A stretch of 63,822 bases of DNA, taken from assembly GCA_022616275.1 (NCBI GenBank), contig JAKEFB010000158.1:1-63822 (forward strand), read 5' to 3'. Positions 48,480 through 58,000 of this stretch are shown in pieces. A program made the position numbers and the translations under genes. The notes beneath the pieces are model-generated. The model did no database searches. It was not told the DNA's origin and worked only from the letters and a program-made list of their open reading frames with translations. The stretch comes from Chloroflexota bacterium. Lineage in GTDB: Bacteria > Chloroflexota > Anaerolineae > Promineifilales > Promineifilaceae. The first letter of the stretch is position 1, and the number at the start of each line of letters is the position of its first letter.

Positions 48480-48878
48480 ATGATGACGAACGACATTATC
48501 GGCCGGGGCTGGACTTTTCCGCCCCGGATTGACGCCCAGGGTGGCCTGGCTTTGACCAATGAATTTACCGAACTGGAGCAGGCCATTCAGATCATCCTGT
48601 CCACCGCGCCTGGCCAGCGGGTGATGCGGCCGGCCTTTGGCTGCCGGCTGCACGAGCTGGTCTTTGCCCCCAATAACAGCCAGACGGCCGCCCAGGCCCG
48701 CCGTTACGTGGAAGAGGCCGTCGGCATGTGGGAGCCACGGGTCCGGGCAGTCCGCATTGAGGTCCGGCCGGACCCCGACGAAGCCAGTTGCCTGCTCGTC
48801 GAGGTGGAATACGAAGTCAAAGCCACCCACGACCGCCGCAGCCTGGTCTATCCGTTTTATCTAATACCCGAAGAATAA
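48480..48878 (+). CDS. Baseplate wedge protein gp25-like (Afp9/Pvc9-like)
   Basis: 132 residues, standard length for the GPW/gp25 family. Motifs: GRGWTFPPRIDAQGGLAL, EQAIQIILSTAPGQRVMRPA, FGCRLHELVFAPN and the C-terminal basic strand. gp25 proteins nucleate sheath assembly on the baseplate. The gene order PAAR, gp25, baseplate J matches other eCIS. The spacer before it holds an AT-rich palindrome, and the one after holds a heptad repeat. Confidence 0.94.
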   Translation: MMTNDIIGRGWTFPPRIDAQGGLALTNEFTELEQAIQIILSTAPGQRVMRPAFGCRLHELVFAPNNSQTAAQARRYVEEAVGMWEPRVRAVRIEVRPDPDEASCLLVEVEYEVKATHDRRSLVYPFYLIPEE

Positions 48879-48879
48879 G

Positions 48880-48962
48880 TGTCAAGTGTCAAGTGTCATG
48901 TATCACGTAGCCCTTGACACTGAAGCACCTGACACGGAATCACTTGACACTTGACACTTTAA
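48880..48962. repeat. Heptanucleotide repeat between gp25 and baseplate J genes
   Basis: About eleven degenerate units of AAGTGTC, switching to GACACTT-type complements in the second half. The unit is shared with the block at 2530-2587. Confidence 0.8.
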
Positions 48963-48974
48963 CCGGAGGCTACT

Positions 48975-50978
48975 ATGCCCTTAGCGACGCCCAGATTAGA
49001 CGACCGCCATTTCCAGGATATTGTTGACGAGGCCAAGAAGCGCATTCCTCATTACGTTAAGGAATGGACCGATCACAACGTCAGCGACCCCGGCATCACT
49101 CTGATTGAGTTGTTCGCCTGGATGACGGACATTATCCTCTACCGGCTAAACCAGGTGCCGGATCTCCACACCATCAAGTTTATGGAGATGTTGGGTATTC
49201 GCCTGCGCGAGCCGGTCCCGGCCAAAGCGCCGGTGACCTTCTGGCTGTCGGCCCCCCAGCCAACGCCGGTGGTCATTCCGGCCGGCACTGAAGTGGCCAG
49301 CACCCAGACCGAGACGGAGCGTTCCATCGTCTTTACCACCGACGCCGATTTTACCGTCCGGCCGCCCAGCCTGGCAGCGGTGCTGACCCGGGTGGCGGCC
49401 GGCAGCGGCCAGGAAAAGCAATACCGCGACCACAACCTGCGTCGCCTGGACGCCGGCTTTGAGGGGTTTGACGTTTTTTCGCCGGTGCCCCAGGTGGACG
49501 ACGCCTTTTACTTTGGCCTGGAAAATGACCTCAGCCACCACGTCCTGGGTCTGGAGCTGGACTGCGACCCGGCCGGCGGCGCGGGCATAGACCCGACGCT
49601 GCCGCCTTACCTTTGGGAAGTGTCCACTGGCGAGAAAGAAGTCCGCTGGCGGCCGTGCGACGTGGAAATGGACACCACCAAGGGCCTGAATATCGCCGGC
49701 CGCATCCGGCTGCACCTGCCCCAGATGGGCAAGTACAGCGTCAACAAGAAGGAGCTATACTGGGTCCGGTTGCGGATTAAAGAGATCCAGCCGGACGAGG
49801 CTAAAGAGGGGATGCGCCCTTACCTGGTCAGTCCCAGGCTGCGCCAGTTGTCGGCCGCTTCCTGGGGCGGGGCGACGATGGCCACCCACGCCGAGAAGGT
49901 TAGCCGGGAGTTCCTGGGCCGCAGCGACGGCTCGGCCGGCCAGCGCTTCCAGTTGCAGCGGACGCCCATTCTCAAACGCCAGCCGGACGAGCGGCTGGTC
50001 GTCCAGGTAGAAGGCGAGCCACCCCAGCAGTGGACCGAACTACCTGACTTTGCCGATTCAGGAGCCAACGACCGCCATTACACCCTGGATAGCGTCGGCG
50101 GCGATCTCCGTTTTGGCCCGGCTGTCCGCCAGCAGGATGGGACCATCAAGCTCTACGGGGCAGTCCCGCCGCGCGGGGCCAACCTCGTCTTCGAGAAGTA
50201 CCGCTACGGCGGTGGGCAGGAAGGCAACGTCCAGGCCGGCATCTTGAACACGTTGAAGACGTCCATTCCCTTTATTGCCCGGGTGAGTAACCGCCGGCCG
50301 GCCTGGGGCGGGCTGGATGCGGAAACGCTGGAATCGGCCATGATGCGGGCGCCCGCCCTGCTGCGTTCGCGCGGTCGGGCCGTCACCGAGTCCGACTTTG
50401 AGTTCCTGGCTCGCCAGGCGCTCCCGGCGGCCATCGGCCGGGTCAAATGCCTGCAGCCCCGGCCGGCCGAAGCCGGCCGGGTGGCCCCTGGCCAGGTCTA
50501 CGTCCTCGTCATTCCCCGCGTCACCCAGCCGGCCCGCTACCTGGAGCCGGCCGAGTTGGAGCCGAAGGCCGAGGATGTGGCCTCGTTGAGCGCCTACCTG
50601 GACGAGCGGCGCCTGTTGACTACCCGGCTGGACATTCGCGCCCCGGCCTACCGCTGGGTAGCGGCTAAGGTCCAGTTGCGGGCCGCGCCCGGCGTGCCCC
50701 CCGAAGCCGTCCAGGCCGACGTTCTGGCCCGCCTCTATCGCTACCTGAACCCCATTACCGGCGGCCCCAACGGTGAGGGCTGGCCCTTTGGCCGGGAGCT
50801 GTTTCTTTCAGACGTGTACCAATGTTTGCAGGGTGTGCCCAACGTCCAGTTTATTCGTAACGTGGAGATGCGCGCCGCCCAGCCCGGCGGCCGGGGCGAG
50901 GGCAACCCGGTCGAGAGTCTGGAAGTGGTGGCGCATGGCGTAATCGCTTCGGCCGTGCATGAGGTGGAGTTTGTCTAG
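48975..50978 (+). CDS. Baseplate J-like protein of the eCIS (Afp11-like)
   Basis: 667 residues. The N-terminus LDDRHFQDIVDEAKKRIPHY, then HNVSDPGITLIELFAWMTD and LGIRLREPVPAKAPVTFWLS is the typical baseplate assembly protein J/gp6 start. The end has GEGWPFGRELFLSDVYQCLQ and VHEVEFV. It forms the wedges that hold the hub and start sheath contraction. A ribosome site GGAGG precedes the ATG. Genes like Afp12 and Afp13 (second wedge, fibre) do not follow, and the next genes look like cargo. Confidence 0.93.
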   Translation: MPLATPRLDDRHFQDIVDEAKKRIPHYVKEWTDHNVSDPGITLIELFAWMTDIILYRLNQVPDLHTIKFMEMLGIRLREPVPAKAPVTFWLSAPQPTPVVIPAGTEVASTQTETERSIVFTTDADFTVRPPSLAAVLTRVAAGSGQEKQYRDHNLRRLDAGFEGFDVFSPVPQVDDAFYFGLENDLSHHVLGLELDCDPAGGAGIDPTLPPYLWEVSTGEKEVRWRPCDVEMDTTKGLNIAGRIRLHLPQMGKYSVNKKELYWVRLRIKEIQPDEAKEGMRPYLVSPRLRQLSAASWGGATMATHAEKVSREFLGRSDGSAGQRFQLQRTPILKRQPDERLVVQVEGEPPQQWTELPDFADSGANDRHYTLDSVGGDLRFGPAVRQQDGTIKLYGAVPPRGANLVFEKYRYGGGQEGNVQAGILNTLKTSIPFIARVSNRRPAWGGLDAETLESAMMRAPALLRSRGRAVTESDFEFLARQALPAAIGRVKCLQPRPAEAGRVAPGQVYVLVIPRVTQPARYLEPAELEPKAEDVASLSAYLDERRLLTTRLDIRAPAYRWVAAKVQLRAAPGVPPEAVQADVLARLYRYLNPITGGPNGEGWPFGRELFLSDVYQCLQGVPNVQFIRNVEMRAAQPGGRGEGNPVESLEVVAHGVIASAVHEVEFV

Positions 50979-50979
50979 A

Positions 50980-51006
50980 GGAGACGACGGACGATGGACG
51001 ACGAAT
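50980..51006. repeat. Heptad repeat at the boundary between structural and cargo genes
   Basis: Units GACGACG, GACGATG and GACGACG occur in tandem just after the baseplate J stop. The complement of this unit (CGTCGTC) forms the repeat at 58297-58328. Confidence 0.65.
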
Positions 51007-51071
51007 ACCGGGCCGATGGGTGGCGGCGCGGTCGGCAGACCGGCCACAACTAGAGGGAGCTGGGTCTAATT

Positions 51072-52505
51072 ATGCGTGGGAAGCGAACGTCACGGAGGAT
51101 ACGGCGGCCCCAAGAAGAGAGTATTAATTCCGGCCACCAGTCGGCAGAAGCCCGTTCTGACAGCCTGAATCCACAGGAATTAAGGCGACTGGACGAATTG
51201 CCGGGGCGCCGTACAACGGCCGTCCTCCGGCAGGAGTCGGTCATGCAGATGCAGCAACAGTACGGCAACGCTTACGTACAGCGCCTGCTGGGCCAGGCGC
51301 CGGGGCTGGTGCAGCGGCAGCCGCTGCCCGACGTGGCCGGGCAGCCTTTGGCAGCGATTACTTTAGACGATCCTGCAAGCGTGATGGTCAATGGACTCAT
51401 TCATGTCGAGACCGAGCTTCTGCCGGCCGGCGAAAAACCGGGGCAATTTCCTGGTTACCAGGAGCGTCTCCAGGCCTATGCCCTGGCCTGGAGCCAGAAC
51501 AATATTTGCGCTGTGGTGACCGACCAGGAGGGCCGCTATCACGCCTTAAAGACGGACTGGCCCGGCCGTTCTTCCCAGGTGTCCGCTCAAATTGAACCTT
51601 TCGTTCATCCCTATGCGCGCCTGTCGTGGGTCAATTTGCCCGGTAAGCAGGAGCTTTTCTCCGAGAACGGCAACTCGTGGGCAGAGCGGGTAGACCGGGT
51701 TCAAGGCTGGTACCAGTCCTGGCAGTTAAAAGCTGTCCCCAACAGTTTTAAGACAAACTTCCCCGGCCAGAACTTCCAAGAGCATCTGCAAAGAGAGTTC
51801 GTTTCTCTGCTGGCCGGCGCCTTAGACATTTCTCCCAGCCTTATCTACGTGGCCCAAAAGGAAGGAGACCGCGATCCAACGGCGCTGATCACTTTCGACC
51901 TGTGGATGAGCGACGCCCAGGGAATGGGCGGTATAAAAGGCGCCTTGCCGTCCGATGAGACGACAGAGGTAAAAGAGCCAACGGTGGCCATTGGCCCGCG
52001 CGCGTTTAACCGGGACTCTTACAAATACATCCTGGGGACGGTCATTCACGAGACCCAACATTTTTCCCATGCGACAATTGGTAACGAGTTGTTGCTCCGC
52101 TGGCGGAAAAGTGGCAGTCGCCTCTCTTTTGAGAAATGGCTGCGCAATGAGTTAGGGCGCCGGCGAATTTCCAGGGAAGAATTCGACCTCGTACTGGAGA
52201 TGATTCACGACGACGAGGACGCCTCGGAAACGTTGTCGTACCTGGAGGCATTTTTGGCCATCTACCACCGCCTGCCGGTTAGTGGCAACGCCAACCGATT
52301 TCACGAGCTGGACACGATGGTTGAGTACTGGATCAGGGCCGGGCACGAGATCAACGACAGCAGTATCCGTCGGCTGGCAGCTTACTATCGCGTCCTGGAC
52401 GAAGAGCACCGGCAGGACTTCGCCGAACATGCCCGGCAGGCCCAGGGCGCGGCCGACGAGCTAAACAAGCTGTTTTGGGATCGGGTTGTCAAGGAAGTCC
52501 TGTAG
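51072..52505 (+). CDS. Putative eCIS cargo, HExxH metalloprotease-like (cargo 1)
   Basis: 477 residues. A basic N-terminus is followed by the cargo motif at residues ~56-75 (VMQMQQQYGNAYVQRLLGQ), with a second LVQRQ ten residues later. The C-terminal part (about 300-470) has VIHETQHFSHATIGNELLL, with HETQH at 326-330 as a possible zinc site, and EFDLVLEMIHDDEDASETL further on. No family is recognised for the middle. An effector protease is inferred from the motif, the eCIS position and the shared N-terminus. Confidence 0.72.
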   Translation: MRGKRTSRRIRRPQEESINSGHQSAEARSDSLNPQELRRLDELPGRRTTAVLRQESVMQMQQQYGNAYVQRLLGQAPGLVQRQPLPDVAGQPLAAITLDDPASVMVNGLIHVETELLPAGEKPGQFPGYQERLQAYALAWSQNNICAVVTDQEGRYHALKTDWPGRSSQVSAQIEPFVHPYARLSWVNLPGKQELFSENGNSWAERVDRVQGWYQSWQLKAVPNSFKTNFPGQNFQEHLQREFVSLLAGALDISPSLIYVAQKEGDRDPTALITFDLWMSDAQGMGGIKGALPSDETTEVKEPTVAIGPRAFNRDSYKYILGTVIHETQHFSHATIGNELLLRWRKSGSRLSFEKWLRNELGRRRISREEFDLVLEMIHDDEDASETLSYLEAFLAIYHRLPVSGNANRFHELDTMVEYWIRAGHEINDSSIRRLAAYYRVLDEEHRQDFAEHARQAQGAADELNKLFWDRVVKEVL

Positions 52506-52507
52506 CG

Positions 52508-53884
52508 ATGAGCAGAAAACGAAGCGAACGGCCGAAAAGGCAAAGCCAGGAACGGGGCCACCGGCCGGCGGTTCAGGCAGCGGCCGGGCCAGAATCACTC
52601 CATAGCCTGGCTGAGCTGAATCTGGTCAATCGAGCGGTGGAGTTGCCGGCCGCCGGCCATACTCGCCAGTTGCGCCAGGCGGCCCTGTTAGAAGTGCAGC
52701 AACAGCGCGGCAACCGCTACGCTCAACGGTGGTTGGGTACGGCCGGAACCGTGGTCCAGCGCGCCTGCCCGCCCGATTGCCCCCGCATCCCGGAGCGGCC
52801 GGTGCCCGGCCTGCCCGACGACGTCGTCATCCAGGTCGAGGACGCCATCAAGGCCGGCAGCCGGCAGTTGGCCATTGACCTGGTGGCCGGCGAGCTGGTC
52901 CGGCAGGGGCGGATCAGCCTGGGCGATATAGATGGCGGCCAGATGCGTTATGACAGCAGCATGAGCGACGAGGGCCACACCACCCAGTGGTGGGACAAAG
53001 ACCCGACCAGGTTCAGCGACGCCAAGCTGCTGCCCTCGGAAGTCAGGATTGGACCATCGGCTTTTAGCAGCGTACCCTGGCTTTATACGGCCATTATCCA
53101 CGAATGGCGGCACGTCCAGCAGTTCAAGACGCCGCTGTCCATGCCGGACAAGGATGCCGCCAACGAATCCGACGCCTACCTGCACGGCATTGAGCAGGCC
53201 TGGGCCAGCGGACTGACCACCGACGAAGTGCTGGAGCTATGGCAGCGGCTCAACGACGACCACTGGAGCCGCCTGGCCGATCCGACCGTCAAGGCGCTGC
53301 TCCAGCCGCGCTACGACGCGGCTAAGGCTTACGTAGACAGTCTGAGGGTTAGCGGCGCGGCTCCCCGCATCTATCATCGCCTGGTTTTTGCCCAGTTGTT
53401 CTTTAAAACAGGTAGCGCCGAGTTAGACAGCAAAGCCAACGACGAGATTGCCCGGATCGTGGGTGAGGTACAGCCGTTCCGCGCTGACCATCCTGATTAC
53501 GACCTACGCTTTACCTTCACCGGCTTCGCCAGCCCGCGCTGGAAGCACCCTAAGCATGGGGCCATGCCGGCCGAATTAAACCAGGCCCTCTCAGAGGAGA
53601 GGGCTGAAAACAGCCTGGCCCAGGTGCGCAACGCCTTCCATGCCGAAGGCAGCGGCGCCTGCGACTTTCGCGTTGAATCGTGCTTGGCCCCGGAAATGAC
53701 GGTGGACGACCCAACCTGGGACTCTGCGGCCGGGGGCAAAGGCGCCGCCCCGGCCCTGGCCGAAGGCCGAGACGTAAACAGCGACGACCCCCTGGACCGG
53801 CGGGTGGACGTGGAGGTGGAGTACAGCTCCGGCCCGATGGTCCCCACCCAACCACCGGCCTTTCTTGGTGGAGGCGGAAGTTAG
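52508..53884 (+). CDS. Putative eCIS cargo, HExxH protease-like with OmpA-like C-terminus (cargo 2)
   Basis: 458 residues from ATG at 52508, 2 bp after cargo 1. The cargo motif lies at residues 54-77 (RQAALLEVQQQRGNRYAQRW), followed by TVVQRACPPDCPRI. The middle has AIIHEWRHVQQF with HEWRH at 198-202 as a zinc site. The last ~140 residues (LFFKTGSAELDSKANDEIAR, FTGFASPRWK, NQALSEERAENSLAQV) resemble an OmpA-type peptidoglycan-binding domain. A protease that docks on cell wall would fit both halves, but this is inference. Confidence 0.72.
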   Translation: MSRKRSERPKRQSQERGHRPAVQAAAGPESLHSLAELNLVNRAVELPAAGHTRQLRQAALLEVQQQRGNRYAQRWLGTAGTVVQRACPPDCPRIPERPVPGLPDDVVIQVEDAIKAGSRQLAIDLVAGELVRQGRISLGDIDGGQMRYDSSMSDEGHTTQWWDKDPTRFSDAKLLPSEVRIGPSAFSSVPWLYTAIIHEWRHVQQFKTPLSMPDKDAANESDAYLHGIEQAWASGLTTDEVLELWQRLNDDHWSRLADPTVKALLQPRYDAAKAYVDSLRVSGAAPRIYHRLVFAQLFFKTGSAELDSKANDEIARIVGEVQPFRADHPDYDLRFTFTGFASPRWKHPKHGAMPAELNQALSEERAENSLAQVRNAFHAEGSGACDFRVESCLAPEMTVDDPTWDSAAGGKGAAPALAEGRDVNSDDPLDRRVDVEVEYSSGPMVPTQPPAFLGGGGS

Positions 53885-53885
53885 A

Positions 53886-53933
53886 GGATAGAGCGAGAGT
53901 ATAGAGCTAGAGCGAGAGGAAGAATTGAGAGAG
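53886..53933. repeat. Purine-rich degenerate repeat before cargo 3
   Basis: Units of GAGCGAGAG/TATAGAG fill the 50-bp gap between the stop of cargo 2 and the ATG of cargo 3. The register is looser than in the other blocks. Confidence 0.5.
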
Positions 53934-53934
53934 T

Positions 53935-55068
53935 ATGGCTAAGGAGACAGCACAGCAGACGAAGAGCACCCAGCCGCCAGCCCACCAGTCGCCGGCGGTA
54001 GAGAACGGCCTGGCCGGCCCCGAAGCGGCCGCCGCCTGGACGCCGGCCTTCTCGCCCGGGGAATTGGCGGCCGGCGTCTGCCAATTGCCGGCCAACCCAA
54101 CGACACAGCGCTTACGCCAGGCCCGTGTTCTCACTATGCAGCACACTCTCGGCAACCACTTCGTCCAGCGCCAGCTCGTCCAGCGCCAGGCGGCCGGCGG
54201 TGGAACGACGGCCGAGGCTGTTAACAAAGCGCGTGCCCAGCAGGCCCGGGCCCAGAAGATATTGTTGGCTGTCTACGGCAACATCCGGCCCATTGTCAGT
54301 TATAACATCGAGGTACTCGACGACGCGGCCCTCAAAAGCCGATACGACGACATGAAGATCCGTAAACAGCACACCAACCCGCGCACTGGCCAGCCCTGGC
54401 AGCGTGGCGACGCGGCCGGTGTTTTTCAGACCCTGGATGGCTTTGCCGATCAGGAGTTGCAGATCATTTACGTTCTGAACGACAAGGATGCCGGCGAAGA
54501 GGCCCGTGTCAGCCTCATTGCTCACGAGATGTTGCACATGAACGCCGCCCCGGGTTTTGCCGCCGCAGTTGGCCCGGACATTGACGAAGGCACGACCGAA
54601 ACCCTGACCATCAAAGCTTGCAAGGCAGCCAAGATAACGGCCCAGCCGGCCTATGGCAGCCAGGTTGACCTGGTACAGCGGATTGGGGCTATCGTCGGCG
54701 AAGGAACGCTGGAGCAGGCTTATTTTAATGGCCCATCTATCTTGAGCAGCACCTTCGACGCCGTGCGTGGCGAAGGAATGTTTGCCAGACTGCACAAATA
54801 CCTGACTGAGCAAAGCGATATGGAGAAAGCGCTCAGCGTACTCCGTGCGCCGCGCTCGCCTGATTGGGTCAAGGAGAAGATCAAGCTGATTGAAGACCAC
54901 CTGAACAGTTGGTGGGTAAGCGACGACGACATGGCCCAGATCAAGACTATTTGCGCGACGGCCACGCCGGAAGAACTGGCCGAGATCCGGGCGGCCATCG
55001 CACCTCAGGTAACGAAACTTTCGGATCATGGCCAGCGGGCCGAGTTACGTCTGGCCTTGGGCGTGTGA
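53935..55068 (+). CDS. Putative eCIS cargo, HExxH metalloprotease-like (cargo 3)
   Basis: 377 residues. The first ~80 residues are closely related to cargo 4 (M-x-KET-x-QQ start, PAVEN-x-x-AGPEA, TTQRLRQARVL). The cargo motif lies at 57-80 (RVLTMQHTLGNHFVQRQ), followed by LVQRQ. The remaining domain has QIIYVLNDKDAGEEARVSLI and AHEMLHMNAAPGF with HEMLH at 197-201, typical of a zinc peptidase. No named family is certain. It lacks an adjacent immunity gene. Confidence 0.74.
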   Translation: MAKETAQQTKSTQPPAHQSPAVENGLAGPEAAAAWTPAFSPGELAAGVCQLPANPTTQRLRQARVLTMQHTLGNHFVQRQLVQRQAAGGGTTAEAVNKARAQQARAQKILLAVYGNIRPIVSYNIEVLDDAALKSRYDDMKIRKQHTNPRTGQPWQRGDAAGVFQTLDGFADQELQIIYVLNDKDAGEEARVSLIAHEMLHMNAAPGFAAAVGPDIDEGTTETLTIKACKAAKITAQPAYGSQVDLVQRIGAIVGEGTLEQAYFNGPSILSSTFDAVRGEGMFARLHKYLTEQSDMEKALSVLRAPRSPDWVKEKIKLIEDHLNSWWVSDDDMAQIKTICATATPEELAEIRAAIAPQVTKLSDHGQRAELRLALGV

Positions 55069-55082
55069 CCGGTGAGGGAAGG

Positions 55083-58000
55083 ATGAGCAAGGAAACAGTC
55101 CAGCAAAAGAACACTGCCCAACAACCAGACCACCGGCCGCCGGCCGTAGAAAACGCCCCGGCCGGTCCGGAAGCCGTGGCCGCCTTGTCGCCGGCTGTTT
55201 CGGCCGGGGGGCTGCCAGTCCACCCGACGACGCAGCGCTTGCGCCAGGCTCGCGTTCTCCACCAGCAGCACACCCTCGGCAATCGCTTCGTCCAGCGGCA
55301 GATGGCCCAGGCGGCGATCACCCGCCGGCCGCCGGCCGCCCAGCCCGTCGTGCAACGCCAGGGTGGGGGTGGCAGCCACAGCGCATTGCCCGACAAAGCC
55401 CCCGACGCGGCCGGGCTGGTCGCCGCCCAATTTCCGCAGCTCAAATTGCCGCCGGAGTCCATCACCATCCTGCAAAAGATACTGGACGCCCGGCTGGCCC
55501 TCCTGAAGGGCGAGGACAGGAAGAAAGGGCTGAACGTCGTCTGGCAGAACGGCAGCTACCAGGGTGATTCGGCCGACGCCCGCAAGGCCGAGCAGATAGA
55601 TAAGGAGCTGGCGGCCCATTCGGAACATTTGCGGCGGCATCCCTTCTTCTCCGTTCCGACCAGCGCCATCCTGGGCAACGACATTCTCTCACACGATAAA
55701 GACGACAAGCCGGCCGAAATCGCTTTCCGTGACAGCCTGTACAAGACGATGATTTCCCACCCAACGGAGCTGGTTATGGGCGAGGGATACAATCCCAGCC
55801 CGGTGTTTACCCTCTTTAAATGGGGGCCGGGCAAATGGGTCCTGACCCATAAAGAGGGCCTGGTCATGTTCGACAACCTGATGCGGCTGGAGAAATTTAA
55901 CCTGGCCTGGCAAAGGGTGCTGCTGGGCGAGCAGATTGAGCTGACCGAACATATGCTGGAAATCAGCAAGGGCCTGGGCGGCAAACCGGTGGACGCCATG
56001 GGCAAGAAGCTGGGCGAGACCTACGGCCATTTCTGGAACACGACGGTCAAGGTCATGTCGGAGATTAGCCCCATTGGCGGCTATTACGACGATCCCGATG
56101 GGCGGATGGAATTAAGTACCGCTTACCTCAATGCCAAGGGCGCCCGCTGCGTTATCCGTGGGCCGGACAACTGGATGCACATTTTCTCGCTCACTCCGTT
56201 CACGGTTAACGACATGAAGGGGCTTATTACCGACGATTACGGCTACCTGTTGACCGATGGAGGGCAGGTGACGGCCGAGCGGGTAACCACCGGCGACGGC
56301 TTTGAGCTGGCGCTCGGCAGCGGCCCGACCGGGACCGGCTGGCGCACCAAGCAGATCCTGAGCGAGCTGGAGCAATTCGCCATCGGGGCCATCATCGGCG
56401 ACTTTATGGACGACCCCAGCGGCACCATGATCATGGGCCAGATTGTCATTGGCTGCGTGCCCATCGTCGGCCAGATCGCCGACGCCCGGGATGTGGCCGC
56501 CGGTATCGCCAAGATGTGGCAGACGGGCGGCAAAGACGGCAAGCTGCAGACCGCCCTGGCCCTGGTCGGCTTCATTCCTGTTTTTGGCGACGCCGTCAAG
56601 TTGTCCAAGGAAGCGTTTCAAAAGGGCGGCCGGGAAGCAGCCAACGCGATTTTTGCCAAGACCGTTCGCGAGGGCGCGCCCGAGGCCACCAACGCCCTGG
56701 CCAAACAAATCATTAAAGACCCCGAGGGGATAGCGGCTGCACTCAAGATTTCTAAAGCCGAGATGTCCGAGCTGGGCGACATGGCCAAGAAGGCCCTTGA
56801 CGAAGGGGGCGAGGCGGCCGAAAAATACGCCGCCAAAATGACGGAACTATACGACAACGCCGGCGGTAATGCCCTGGCCGTTGTCGTCGCCGGCGGCGGT
56901 AGCTGGTCCGGTGTAGCCAAAGCCCTGGCCGCCAGCCCCACCGGCGAGGCTCTGGGCAAGAAGATGCAGGCCTGGCGCGTCCAGCAATTTGACGGCCTGG
57001 AACAGCGGATCAAGCAAAAGGCGACCGACTTTGGCCAGGACCTGGAGAGCGCCGGCGCGCCGCAAATGGCCCGCACCGGCACGCCCAGTTTTCTCAGCGA
57101 CGTGGACGTCAGCTTCCTGGGGCCGCACGCCACCGTCCACCGCAACGCCGCTATTCGCCAGATGGAGCAGCAATATGGCGCCGGCTGGCGCCAGTTGTTC
57201 GACGCCGACATCTTCGCCGATCCGGCACGCCTGCATATGTTTGAAGATCCCCTGGCCGCCCTGGGCGGCAAATCGGCCCGCGAGGCGGAAAAGCGCATTG
57301 TCTCCCAGGCCGAGCTGAACGTCCTGGCCAAGATGCTGCAAAGCGGCGCCGACCCGGCCCAGGTGGCCAAGATGGCCAAAGAGCTAGGCATAGACATGGC
57401 CGCCGTCGCCGCCCGCCAAAAAGAGGTGGCCACCCTGTCCACCGATTACCTGGCTAATTTACTGCGCCAGGGGACGCCCGAATCGCAGGTGACCAAGATG
57501 GCCAATGAGATGGGGGTGACCATGGACGCCGTCAGGGAACACCTGAAGACGGGCCAGGACCTTTACCGCCAGATGGAATTGCAGATGGACGTGCTCCACA
57601 AGCATTTCCTGGACGCGGCCGGCAACCCGGCCAGGCAGGCCCAGATTGCCGAGGAGATGGCCGCCATCCAGGGCAAGCTAAACGCGGCTGTGCCCGGGCC
57701 ATACGTCACTCCCGGCGGCGGGGCCAAGCACGTCACCCATCGCGAACCGCAGTTGCGGCCCGGCGCTTTTAAGGGTATCTCTCCAGCCCTGGGCTACACC
57801 GCGCTGCTGGACGATCTCTTCATGCTCCAGCACGCCATCCACGATGTCTCCGGCAAGTTTACCGAGAAGCAGGCCAAGGCCATGGCCAAGTACGCCGATC
57901 GCCTGCTGATTAGCGCCGGCCAGTTTGGGGCCGACATGGGCAAGCGCAACACCACCATGCTGTGGCAAGAAATCGGCGCCATTTTGCAGCGGGCCAGGCT

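Noticed and set aside
36317-51000. Prophage or R-type tailocin
   Set aside because: No capsid, terminase, lysis or fibre genes; AAA+ ATPase, DUF4157 and Pvc16-like genes are eCIS hallmarks.
36317-51000. Type VI secretion system
   Set aside because: No TssJ, TssL or TssM membrane complex genes and no ClpV; sheath is a single phage-type protein.
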